NCBI GenBank assembly: GCA_018067055.1
Contig: JAGPVK010000217.1
Coordinates: forward strand, 1-15,570
DNA: 15,570 bases
Direction of reading: 5' to 3'
Source of the DNA: Sphingomonadales bacterium
Lineage (GTDB): Bacteria; Pseudomonadota; Alphaproteobacteria; Sphingomonadales; Sphingomonadaceae
Below are positions 1 to 6,982 of the stretch, in pieces. Position 1 is the first letter of the stretch, and every line of letters begins with the position of its first letter. The position numbers were made by a program, and so were the translations under genes. Below the pieces are notes generated by a model. That model did no database searches. It worked only from the letters and a program-made list of their open reading frames with translations, and was not told the DNA's origin.

Positions 1-808
1 CCTCCCGCGCACTCAAAATCTCCGTCACCAGTTCCAGATCACTCGGCTTGTCGACATCAATCGCCGCTTCCGCGATCGGCAACATGATCGGCTCGGCCCG
101 CAGGCCCATGCGCTGCCCGGCCTGTGCCATCGCATCCTTGAAACCGATCGTCCTGCTGAGCGCCCGCAACAGCAGCCAGGGGCCAAAATGGGCGAAGATT
201 GTCCAGCCTTTCTTGCGGTCTTGCTCGACGGTCGACCATAATGCCAGCGCCGGCTTGGCCGCTGCATTGTGCAAGGCAAAGAGATTGGCGCCGCTATAGG
301 CCCCGCCCCGGAATTTCAGCCAGGTGCGGCGGGCGTCGGGATAGGCAGACAGCATCGTCTTGCGCTCGACCACGCCGACCGCGACATCCTGCCCGGTGTA
401 ACCCTGGAAGAAACTATCGAGTATCGCTCCGTTCAGCAGCGCATTGTCCGCCGTGGTCACCAGCACCGGCCAAGGCGCGATAGCAGTGCCAACCACATTA
501 TGGACGCTGGTTGCTATGCCGTCACTGGATTCGACAAAGGCGATGCTGTCATGCCCGGCCAGATCAGCGGCGAGGCCGGACTTTAGCGCCTCCGGTGATT
601 GGCCCATGACCACGATCCTGCCGATATCGGGTGACGCCAGCAGCGCCCGCGCCACCCGTTCGAGCATGGTCTGTCCATGGATCGGGATCAGTGCCTTGAA
701 CCGGACGTTGCAATAAGCCGCCATCGGATCGCCCTCGGGGCGCTGGCCAGCCAGGATAATCGCCGTCCACAGCGGTTTTCCGCCGCTTTGCCCGTCATCG
801 ACGGTCAT
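1..808 (-). CDS. MobA-like NTP transferase (nucleotidyltransferase family protein), C-terminus beyond window
   Basis: This frame is open from the ATG at 808 to the window edge (269 codons), so the C-terminus is missing. The N-terminus has a short Rossmann-type strand and loop, TAIILAGQRPEGD, which matches the LAGxR nucleotide-binding start of MobA-like NTP transferases. It is followed by FKALIPIHGQTMLERV, the lysine-containing substrate loop and first helix of that fold. LVTTADNALL further on is the position of the family's metal-binding aspartate. These proteins transfer a nucleotidyl group from an NTP to a small phosphate or cofactor; the substrate cannot be read here. The gene is divergent from a CDP-glycerol transferase-like gene, so a CTP-using role in making a CDP-activated headgroup is an inference. 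An in-frame ATG at 838 is an alternative start; neither has a strong ribosome-binding site. Family call is fairly sure, function is not. Confidence 0.75.
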   Translation of the reverse strand, partial: MTVDDGQSGGKPLWTAIILAGQRPEGDPMAAYCNVRFKALIPIHGQTMLERVARALLASPDIGRIVVMGQSPEALKSGLAADLAGHDSIAFVESSDGIATSVHNVVGTAIAPWPVLVTTADNALLNGAILDSFFQGYTGQDVAVGVVERKTMLSAYPDARRTWLKFRGGAYSGANLFALHNAAAKPALALWSTVEQDRKKGWTIFAHFGPWLLLRALSRTIGFKDAMAQAGQRMGLRAEPIMLPIAEAAIDVDKPSDLELVTEILSARE

Positions 809-1072
809 TTCGGGTTCACTAGCAGGGGCCACGGACATCCTTATCATTTCTGATCGCGACCGGCGAAGCCCGGCTGCGCATCAGGCGCTTTAGCCGCCGC
901 CTGTGATTTTGCAAAGCGGGCCGCGCAAACCAGCGGTCCTGTTGTGCCGCAAGCAATCCCGGATGGCGAGCAGATAGACTTCCGTCGATAATTTGTCCAA
1001 GGACGGAAACCGGCGGAATGGTTCCGCCATGCCCAGAGAGCAGATAAAGGTCGAACGCCGGATGAAAGAGAC

Positions 1073-2254
1073 ATGATGCCCGATTCATCGAGCCAACCCC
1101 GGCGCATCGGCTTTCTGTTCAATCATGACGAACTGCATCAGGTCGCGCATATCGCACCGATCATATCCGCGCTGCAGCGGCAGGCACCGAGCGCCCGTGT
1201 CGAGGTCATCACTTCCAGCGACCGGCAAGCCGACGCGGTTCGCGAATTTCTCGACCCTGCTTGCCCGACACCGGCCTTCCGGTCGATCCGGCCGCATGCC
1301 GGGACCCGGCTGGTAGAGAAAATGCTCGGCAATATGATCCCGCTCAACCGCCTGAGCAGCCTCAAGCGCAGCACCGATCTGTTCCGGCAATTTGATGCGC
1401 TGGTGGTGCCGGAGACGACGACAACTTTCCTGAAGAAAAATGGCGATACCGACCGGCCAAAGCTGATCTTCTTTCCCCATGGTGCTGGCGACCGATCGAT
1501 CGGTTTTTCGCCGGAAATCAGCCTGTTCGACTATGTGCTGCTGCCCGGCGCCAAAACCCGCGACCGGATGCTGGCGGCTGGCGTGATCCGCCCCGACAAT
1601 CACCGTATCGTCGGCTATCCCAAATTTGAAGCCTATGCCGACCGGCCACGGGTGAAACTGTTCGACAGTGACAAGCCGACCGTCCTCTACAATCCGCATT
1701 TCGATCCCTTGCTGTCGTCCTGGTTCCGTTTCGGCGAACAGATTCTCGCCTATTTCGCCAGCCAGAACGACTATAATCTGATCTTTGCGCCGCATGTCAT
1801 GCTGTTCCAGCGCCGGTTGCTGGCCTCGGTCGAGCACCGTCTGCTCCGTTTCCGCCAGCGTATCGACCCGCGCTACGCCACGCTCGATCATATCCATATC
1901 GACACCGGCAGCACGCGCAGCGTCGACATGACCTATACCAATGCCGCGGATATCTATCTTGGCGACGTCAGCAGCCAGATTTACGAATTTATCCGCACGC
2001 CGCGCCCGGCGATTTTTCTGAATTCCCATGATGCAGAATGGCAGGGCAATCCCAATTACGAACATTGGACCTTTGGTCCCGTGCTCGATGATCTTGCCGG
2101 GCTCGGAGCGGCGCTGGCCGAAGTTTCGCTGTTACCGGCCGCATATCGGCAGGCGCAGACGCGGGCTTTTGCTTATTCCTTCGCGAATGATGATCCCGAC
2201 CCGCCATCGCGGCGCGCGGCTTCGGCCATAGCCGAGTTTCTCGACCTTCCTTAG
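1073..2254 (+). CDS. CDP-glycerol glycerophosphotransferase-like glycosyltransferase (GT-B fold)
   Basis: A 393-residue protein, probably cytoplasmic, with no signal peptide or clear membrane segment. The layout fits the CDP-glycerol:polyglycerol-phosphate transferase family (TagF/TagB-like). An N-terminal Rossmann-like half begins RIGFLFNHDELHQV (residues 11-24). Other landmarks are FFPHGAGD (133-140, the conserved His-Gly), GYPKF (181-185), YNPHF (206-210), FAPHV (238-242) and YLGDVSSQIYEF (295-306). The last resembles the D-x-SS-x-x-x-(D/E)-F nucleotide-binding motif of the family, and RPAIFL follows it. Family members move a CDP-linked alcohol phosphate onto an acceptor; teichoic acid is not expected here, so the true donor and acceptor are unknown. 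The start is supported by GAAAGAG a few bases upstream of ATGATG. It is divergent from the nucleotidyltransferase and converges with the DUF1674 gene, 15 bases away. Family call moderately sure. Confidence 0.7.
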   Translation: MMPDSSSQPRRIGFLFNHDELHQVAHIAPIISALQRQAPSARVEVITSSDRQADAVREFLDPACPTPAFRSIRPHAGTRLVEKMLGNMIPLNRLSSLKRSTDLFRQFDALVVPETTTTFLKKNGDTDRPKLIFFPHGAGDRSIGFSPEISLFDYVLLPGAKTRDRMLAAGVIRPDNHRIVGYPKFEAYADRPRVKLFDSDKPTVLYNPHFDPLLSSWFRFGEQILAYFASQNDYNLIFAPHVMLFQRRLLASVEHRLLRFRQRIDPRYATLDHIHIDTGSTRSVDMTYTNAADIYLGDVSSQIYEFIRTPRPAIFLNSHDAEWQGNPNYEHWTFGPVLDDLAGLGAALAEVSLLPAAYRQAQTRAFAYSFANDDPDPPSRRAASAIAEFLDLP

Positions 2255-2269
2255 CCTGGCGGCCGATAT

Positions 2270-2452
2270 CTAAAAGTCGACCGCTATGCCCTTGTGTTCC
2301 CAGTCGCCATAGCGGGTTGGCCCCTTTTTTGCGGCAATCTCTTCCGCCTTTTCGATCGGATCTGGCTTCGGCACCGGCTTGCTGGGGGAAAGATGCGCGG
2401 GCGGCTTCACATGGGCTGGTCGCTCGCCTGGTTTTCTATCGCTTTCGGTCAT
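2270..2452 (-). CDS. DUF1674 small protein (SDHAF4-like succinate dehydrogenase assembly factor)
   Basis: A 60-residue protein ending GPTRYGDWEHKGIAVDF, which is the diagnostic C-terminal signature of DUF1674 (GPTRYGDWE-x-KG-x-x-x-DF). The N-terminal half is a proline- and lysine-rich, probably disordered segment. The eukaryotic homologue SDHAF4 binds the flavinylated SdhA subunit before assembly of complex II; the bacterial role is inferred from homology. The ATG at 2452 was chosen because GGACAGG lies about 8 bases upstream. A longer reading from a TTG at 2482 adds 10 residues outside the usual family start. The gene is divergent from htpX and may share its promoter region. Confidence 0.85.
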   Translation of the reverse strand: MTESDRKPGERPAHVKPPAHLSPSKPVPKPDPIEKAEEIAAKKGPTRYGDWEHKGIAVDF

Positions 2453-2473
2453 ATTTTTTGCCTGTCCGTCCGT

Positions 2474-2502
2474 TTGAATCAACCCGCCTCACACCCTATA
2501 TT
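2474..2502 (+). promoter_or_regulatory. htpX promoter, sigma70-like with heat-shock features
   Basis: TTGAAT (2474-2479) and TATATT (2497-2502) are separated by exactly 17 bases, giving a near-consensus promoter whose transcript would begin about 30 bases before the htpX ATG. The downstream element is preceded by CCC, reading CCCTATAT. This also resembles an RpoH (sigma32) site of the TTGAA...CCC-x-AT type, and htpX is a heat-shock gene in other proteobacteria. Which sigma factor is used cannot be decided from sequence. On the other strand ATTCAA at 2520-2525 reads TTGAAT, with the same 17-base spacing to the same central hexamer (AATATA), so DUF1674 may be transcribed divergently from an overlapping promoter. 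Confidence 0.5.
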
Positions 2503-2538
2503 GAAGCTGGGACGGCCATATTCAAGCGAGTAGAGACG

Positions 2539-3438
2539 ATGAACTTCATGAAAACAACCATGCTATTGGCGGCGCTGACGGCGCTGTTCATGGTCTTGGG
2601 CTATTCGCTGGGCGGCAGCGGCGGCGCGATTTTCGCCTTGCTGGTCGCGGCGGGCATGAATCTGTTCACTTACTGGAATGCCGACAAGATCGTGCTGAAA
2701 ATGCACAATGCGGTCGAGATTGATGGCAAAAGTCACCCCTAATTCTACAAAATGGTCGAGAATTTGGCGAAACGAGCACAATTGCCGATGCCGAAAGTCT
2801 ATATCGTCGACCAGCCTCAGCCCAACGCCTTCGCCACTGGCCGCGATCCCGAACATGCGGCGGTCGCTGCCACCACCGGCCTGCTGCAAATGCTCAGCCA
2901 TGACGAGATCGAAGGCGTGATGGCGCACGAACTCGGCCATGTGAAAAACCGCGATACGCTGATCATGACCATGGTCGCGACCATTGCCGGTGCGGTATCG
3001 ATGCTCGCCAATTTCGGCTTGTTCTTCCGCGACCGCAATGCCGGCATCGCCGGGATTATGGCGGTGCTGATCGCGCCCTTTGCCGCGATGATCGTGCAAA
3101 TGGCGATCAGCCGCACCCGCGAATTCGGCGCCGACGCCGCAGCGGCACAGATCAGCGGCAAGCCCCTGTCGCTGGCCGCTGCGCTGGCCAAGATTTCCGG
3201 CGAGGCAGCCCGTATCCCCAATCCGGTCGCCGAGCGTAATCCTGCTGCTTCCCAATTGTATATCGTACCCGGAGGCGTGCGCCAGATGTTCTCGACCCAC
3301 CCCGCAACCGAAGACCGGATCGCGGCCCTGCAGGCCATGGCGCACGGCGGCGGTGCCAATGGCTGGTCCAGCCGGCCCGATGAAATCGGCGACATGACCC
3401 GCCTGCGCAAACCGAGTGCGCTTGACCCGACGCGGTAG
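2539..3438 (+). pseudogene. htpX: HtpX zinc metalloprotease interrupted by an in-frame stop (TAA at 2740-2742)
   Basis: HtpX is an inner-membrane M48 protease that clears misfolded membrane proteins, with its active site facing the cytoplasm. The first 67 codons give the expected N-terminus: a membrane hairpin (TTMLLAALTALFMVLGYSLG, then AIFALLVAAGMNLFTYW) and the linker ending KSHP. Codon 68 is TAA, and the same frame then continues [15 protein letters not shown] to a normal C-terminus. There is no frameshift: one base change (GAA to TAA, from the usual acidic residue before FY) would explain it. The remainder is intact: HELGH at codons 130-134 (zinc ligands His130 and His134, catalytic Glu131), two further membrane segments, and REFGAD with the third ligand Glu195. 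An ATG at 2752 could allow re-initiation but would lose both N-terminal membrane helices, and it has no ribosome-binding site. Either the gene is newly inactivated or the sequence has an error here. Confidence 0.8.
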
Positions 3439-3477
3439 AACGGTTCAGACGTCAACTCCCGGCAACACACGCGTTAT

Positions 3478-4362
3478 CTATGGAAAGGCGACCTCTATTG
3501 CTTTCGCCGCAATCCGCACCTGCACGGGGGTTGTTGCCAGCACTTCGCCATCGATTGAAATCTCAAGTTCCGGTATCGTTTTCAGCTGAAAAGATACTCC
3601 AGTAAATTCACGGGTGTTTGCGTTTCTGTCTCTTAGCTTGAACGCTTTTGCATACCAGTCCCAACCAAGCTTGAATTTGCTCTTCCCGACCACGGCCTGG
3701 ATAACGATCTTGCCGCTGTCGATTTGCGCATTGTCGGACAATTCCAAACCGCCATGATAGGGCCCGTTCAATATCCGGACTTCGGTCGACCACAATATAT
3801 GCTGTGTTGCACCGTCATCGATGATTAGCTTGAAGGGCCGGAAACGGATGAGGCATTTCATTGCCCAGAATAAATAGCCAAAACGCCCCAAATAGCGTTT
3901 CAACGTTTGGGGGACCGTTGGGCCAATGATTGGTGAAAGGCCTAATGACGCAGCGTTTACAAAATAATCCTCGTCGATCATTCCCAGATCGATCGGCTTG
4001 CGATGCCCATGGGCGATTACCTCAATAGCGCCGTCAAGGTCTAGAGGCACGCCCAGCGTTCGTGCCGAACTGTTGGCGGTGCCGAGCGGCAATATCGCAA
4101 ATACGCAATCCGAGCCGACAAATTCGTCAACCACGCCGGAAAGCGAACCATCGCCGCCGCCGACGATGACCATCGGGGCGTCCTTGATGGCTTGGCGCAC
4201 AACCTTGCGAATATCTTCGGGATTATCGACGTCGATTGCGTCTATGAGATTGATGCCCGCTTCGCTAAGTTTTGTTTTCGCCTCCTCGAACAGGTCATCT
4301 CCCTTTCGGGATCCGGCGTTAATGACGAGAATAGCATCCCGAGGGAGAATATTGGTTTTCAT
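3478..4362 (-). CDS. Diacylglycerol kinase family lipid kinase (YegS/DgkB-like)
   Basis: A 294-residue protein of normal family length. It starts DAILVINAGSRKG (the usual N-P/A-x-SGKG nucleotide-binding strand, residues 9-21), has GGGDGSLSGVVDE (68-80) for the GGDGT-x-NE-V phosphate-binding motif, LPLGTANSSAR (91-101) for LPxGTANDFAR, and a C-terminal ISIDGEVL for the conserved DGE. These proteins phosphorylate diacylglycerol, sphingoid or related lipids with ATP at the membrane; which lipid is unknown. Two family positions are changed: Asn-Glu to Ser-Gly in the first motif and Asp-Phe to Ser-Ser in the second. The ATG at 4362 puts the first strand at the normal distance, but no good ribosome-binding site precedes it. 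It is divergent from the metallophosphoesterase across 71 bases and converges with htpX. Its GC content looks lower than in the flanking housekeeping genes. Confidence 0.85.
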   Translation of the reverse strand: MKTNILPRDAILVINAGSRKGDDLFEEAKTKLSEAGINLIDAIDVDNPEDIRKVVRQAIKDAPMVIVGGGDGSLSGVVDEFVGSDCVFAILPLGTANSSARTLGVPLDLDGAIEVIAHGHRKPIDLGMIDEDYFVNAASLGLSPIIGPTVPQTLKRYLGRFGYLFWAMKCLIRFRPFKLIIDDGATQHILWSTEVRILNGPYHGGLELSDNAQIDSGKIVIQAVVGKSKFKLGWDWYAKAFKLRDRNANTREFTGVSFQLKTIPELEISIDGEVLATTPVQVRIAAKAIEVAFP

Positions 4363-4433
4363 GGAGACACTACGCCGCGGTGGGTAATTGGATGCACGAT
4401 GAAACTTCTTTAAGATTCGACCGTTGAACCTCC

Positions 4434-5312
4434 ATGGCCCGGATCGCACATTTATCTGATATACATTTTGGCGCAAATGACCCGAACATCGTTGCCGCCA
4501 CGATTGATTGGCTGACAGAAAAACGGCCCGATCTCGTCATAATCAGCGGTGACCTGACCCAGCGCGCGCGAGAGAAGCAGTTTCAGGATGCTGCCGATTA
4601 CCTCGGGGCACTGCGGCAAAATGGGCTCCCATTGCTGGTCATCCCCGGCAATCATGACGTTCCCTTATATGATGTGTTTCGGCGATTTGCATCACCGCTG
4701 GGCCGTTATAAACGCTATATTGCACGCGATCTATGTCCTTGGGTAGAAACGGACGAAGTCGCCGTCTTGGGAATAAATACGGCCCGGTCCCTCACGATCA
4801 AGGATGGCCGTATCAACGAGCAGCAAATGCAGCTCATCCGTCAACGATTCAATAATGTCACGCCCGATAAAACGCGAATTCTGGTGACCCACCACCCGTT
4901 ATTTGCATTGCCAATTGGCCGAGGCAACGAGCTTAGCGAAGCAGCAGGTCGGCACCAAGATGCGCTTCAGGCCATTAACGATGCTGGCATCCATATATCC
5001 TTGGCAGGGCATTTTCACCGTACTTATGCCGAGGCCGCTAGAAAAATGGTGGCTGAGGCTGGGCCGACCCTGGTGATTCAGGCGGGCACCGCCACATCGA
5101 CCCGCCTTCGCAATCAAGAACCGCAAAGCTTTAACTGGCTTCATGTCCAGCCAGGCAACCAGATGGAACTGCAAGTGATCGTCTGGAATGGCGACGAATT
5201 TCAGCGTGCAAGCCACGTTGGCTTCGTTCTGGAAGGTGACGAATGGCATTCTGAAAACCTGTCGACACAGCCAATGACCACAGATGATTCTCTCACAGCG
5301 GATCATCGCTGA
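4434..5312 (+). CDS. Calcineurin-like metallophosphoesterase (CpdA/class III phosphodiesterase-like)
   Basis: A 292-residue cytoplasmic protein with the full set of metallophosphoesterase blocks: HLSDIHFG (Asp9, His11), SGDLTQ (Asp40), PGNHD (Asn73, His74), VTHHPL (His153/154) and AGHFHRTY (His193, His195). These residues bind the two catalytic metal ions. The closest recognised group is the cAMP phosphodiesterase/Icc-like branch, suggested by the N-terminal start, block spacing and the GTATSTR segment after the last histidines. The substrate could equally be another phosphodiester or a phospholipid headgroup. The N-terminus MARIAHLSDIH is canonical, so the start is secure although the ribosome-binding site is poor. 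The divergent lipid-kinase neighbour makes a lipid-phosphate substrate conceivable, but that is inference only. Sampled 60-base lines in this gene are about 47-52% GC, below the neighbouring genes. Confidence 0.85.
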   Translation: MARIAHLSDIHFGANDPNIVAATIDWLTEKRPDLVIISGDLTQRAREKQFQDAADYLGALRQNGLPLLVIPGNHDVPLYDVFRRFASPLGRYKRYIARDLCPWVETDEVAVLGINTARSLTIKDGRINEQQMQLIRQRFNNVTPDKTRILVTHHPLFALPIGRGNELSEAAGRHQDALQAINDAGIHISLAGHFHRTYAEAARKMVAEAGPTLVIQAGTATSTRLRNQEPQSFNWLHVQPGNQMELQVIVWNGDEFQRASHVGFVLEGDEWHSENLSTQPMTTDDSLTADHR

Positions 5313-5345
5313 CGGCCTTGGGTCGTCGAACGTCCGCGGTTCCGC

Positions 5346-6452
5346 TCAAATAGCGAAGTAAGGTGGGCTGTTTCGTAGCGGCGGCATTGCCTCATCCGCC
5401 TCGGTTGCACCAGAACGGACTTTGTCGCCCGCCAGGCGTCCCAGTGACCGGGGTTGCAAAAATATCAGGCTCAGGAAATAGCCGATGATCGCGCTCGCTC
5501 CATAGCCAACAATCGGCGTCGGATAAGCACCGATCGCTGCGGCTGCGATCAGGGTCAGCCAGCAGGATGCGAATACATAATGCAGCACAGTGCGCTCGGC
5601 CTTAGGAACAAATATAATCGGGCAGACGAGCAACAAACATCCGGCCCAGAGCATCAGTCCGACCCACAGGCCAGTATCAAAGGCGGTCCACAATATATGA
5701 TCGACGAACGGCACCGCCGGCAGGCGGTCGGGCAATAGCAGCGTGGTCGCGAAGGTCATCGTACAGAATAGCGCTGCGCTCACAGTCAGCCGGCCTGGCC
5801 GCATCATGCCGACAATTGCAACCGCCACAAACAGCATCGCCGCCATCGCCCGGTCAGGCTGAGCCGCCATCGCGAAGGCTGCGACTATAACCGCCGCTGT
5901 GGTCCGGAAATTCTGAACTCTGGCGAAGCAGACCGCAATCAGCGGCAACAATATCAGGCTGGTCTGGATGAAAAACGGCCCGATCAACAGCCACCGTCTG
6001 GCATCCTCGATGGCAAATCCGAAGATCGCGGTGCCAAATAATATGAACGCCCCGATCAAGGCGATCGCGGTCACCACCGAATCTGTGGCCCGCGCCGAGA
6101 GCCTCAGGGACATAGCCAGCAAAATGCCGATAACAATAGCCCCGCCATTGACCAGTATCTTGGTCAGCGGGGCACCGGAGACAAGCAGATAAGCCAGACC
6201 GATCGAGCCCGCCGCCACACCCGCAATGAATGTCAAAATCACGAATCTGTCTTTCACGACGCGGCTCCCTGTTTGTGCAATGTTGAATTCGCAACGAAAA
6301 TGGCAGCAGGCAATCACGCAGCCCAATGCGAATGCCACGGCCTTGCGACTGTTTTCGATCACCGCCATTTCAGCCGTCATCGCCTGCGCCCATTTTTTCC
6401 GATGATCAGGCGCCAACCAGAGGATCAACCGTTCCAGTGCGCGCCGCATCAT
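5346..6452 (-). CDS. Polytopic inner-membrane protein of unknown function, PadR operon partner
   Basis: A 368-residue protein I do not recognise as a named family. The first 30 residues are soluble and amphipathic (LERLILWLAPDHRKKWAQAM), resembling the leader often seen on membrane proteins encoded next to PadR regulators. Roughly nine or ten hydrophobic helices follow, at about 36-54, 70-94, 98-117, 124-147, 153-176, 182-216, 221-240, 252-281 and 290-333. The C-terminal tail of about 35 residues is polar and presumably cytosolic. No ATPase, transporter or catalytic motif is visible. Its ATG overlaps the padR stop codon (ATGA), so the two are translationally coupled and almost certainly co-transcribed. 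By analogy with other PadR pairs it may be the effector the regulator controls, for example a membrane-stress or efflux function; this is inference. Confidence 0.7.
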   Translation of the reverse strand: MMRRALERLILWLAPDHRKKWAQAMTAEMAVIENSRKAVAFALGCVIACCHFRCEFNIAQTGSRVVKDRFVILTFIAGVAAGSIGLAYLLVSGAPLTKILVNGGAIVIGILLAMSLRLSARATDSVVTAIALIGAFILFGTAIFGFAIEDARRWLLIGPFFIQTSLILLPLIAVCFARVQNFRTTAAVIVAAFAMAAQPDRAMAAMLFVAVAIVGMMRPGRLTVSAALFCTMTFATTLLLPDRLPAVPFVDHILWTAFDTGLWVGLMLWAGCLLLVCPIIFVPKAERTVLHYVFASCWLTLIAAAAIGAYPTPIVGYGASAIIGYFLSLIFLQPRSLGRLAGDKVRSGATEADEAMPPLRNSPPYFAI

Positions 6453-6757
6453 ATCGGCTTCGCCTGCAACCGTTGATCGGAAACGCGATGTTCTTCGTTG
6501 AGCAGGCTCTTCGCCAGAACACGTCCGGCCTCGGTGAGGCTGTAAATATGCCGGGGAGGGCGTCCTTCAACGCTTGCCTCCTGCCATTGCGAAGCCAGCA
6601 TTGCCTGGTCCTCCAGTCTCGCCAGCATCGGATATAGCGTGCCCGGTTTGATACCGGTGATCTGCATGATCTCGTAACCGTGCAGGCTCTCCGGCGCATT
6701 GAGCAGGGCCATCAATGCCTGTTTGGTCGCTTTCGATGGTGCTCTCGGTTTCCGCAT
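6449..6757 (-). CDS. PadR family transcriptional regulator
   Basis: A 102-residue winged-helix protein of the short PadR type. Evidence is the helix-turn-helix ALMALLNAPESLHGYEI, the signature GTLYPMLARLEDQAML, and the wing GRPPRHIYSLTEAG. It lacks the long C-terminal dimerisation helix of larger PadR proteins, as expected for subfamily 2. PadR proteins usually repress their own operon and release DNA on binding a small molecule. The ATG at 6757 is preferred over in-frame upstream starts, because those would read through the promoter/palindrome and add residues unrelated to the family. It overlaps the downstream membrane-protein gene by 4 bases. The promoter and likely operator lie directly upstream. 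Confidence 0.85.
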   Translation of the reverse strand: MRKPRAPSKATKQALMALLNAPESLHGYEIMQITGIKPGTLYPMLARLEDQAMLASQWQEASVEGRPPRHIYSLTEAGRVLAKSLLNEEHRVSDQRLQAKPI

Positions 6758-6761
6758 AAGT

Positions 6762-6792
6762 AATATATCGATATATATCGACTTAATGTCAA
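6762..6792 (-). promoter_or_regulatory. padR promoter with embedded operator palindrome
   Basis: On the minus strand TTGACA (6787-6792) is a perfect -35 hexamer and TATATT (6762-6767) a good -10, with a 19-base spacer. The spacer contains TCGATATATATCGA (6768-6781), a perfect 14-base palindrome directly abutting the -10 element. A repressor bound there would block RNA polymerase, which fits autoregulation by PadR. Only four bases separate the -10 from the padR ATG, so the predicted transcript would be leaderless or nearly so. The elements are seen directly; PadR binding is inferred. Confidence 0.6.
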
Positions 6793-6850
6793 CTATATTG
6801 TTTGCGGGTGCTTGAAAATGAGATTGCCGGTTCATCAGCCGCACTCATGA

Positions 6851-6960
6851 CCGGGGCAATTCCCGGCAACCCCATCCAAAAGCTTGATCGAAACGCGAGA
6901 GGGTCTATGCGGTGCGGCAGTGCAAACCATCCGGTTTGCGCGAGTCCCGGTCCTGCCGGG
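6851..6960 (+). other. Three small hairpins in the rsmB leader region
   Basis: Three perfect stems lie between the padR promoter and rsmB: CCGGG/CCCGG (6851-6866, 6-base loop), GCAAACC/GGTTTGC (6922-6939, 4-base loop) and CCCGG/CCGGG (6946-6960, 5-base loop). None is followed by a T run, so they are not simple terminators. They could be leader RNA structure for rsmB or chance in GC-rich DNA. No known riboswitch was recognised. Confidence 0.25.
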
Positions 6961-6982
6961 CAAGCCAGTGCGGAATCGAACA

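Noticed and set aside
1085..2065. 326-codon minus-strand open frame
   Set aside because: Antisense shadow of the CDP-glycerol transferase-like gene, without a recognisable protein pattern.
2539..3438. htpX as two separate genes or as a frameshift
   Set aside because: The two halves are in the same frame (213 bases between the two ATGs), so the break is a stop codon, not a shift; the second half lacks a ribosome-binding site and the first two membrane helices.
3008..3470. Minus-strand open frames over htpX
   Set aside because: They are antisense shadows; the plus strand carries the M48 peptidase motifs.
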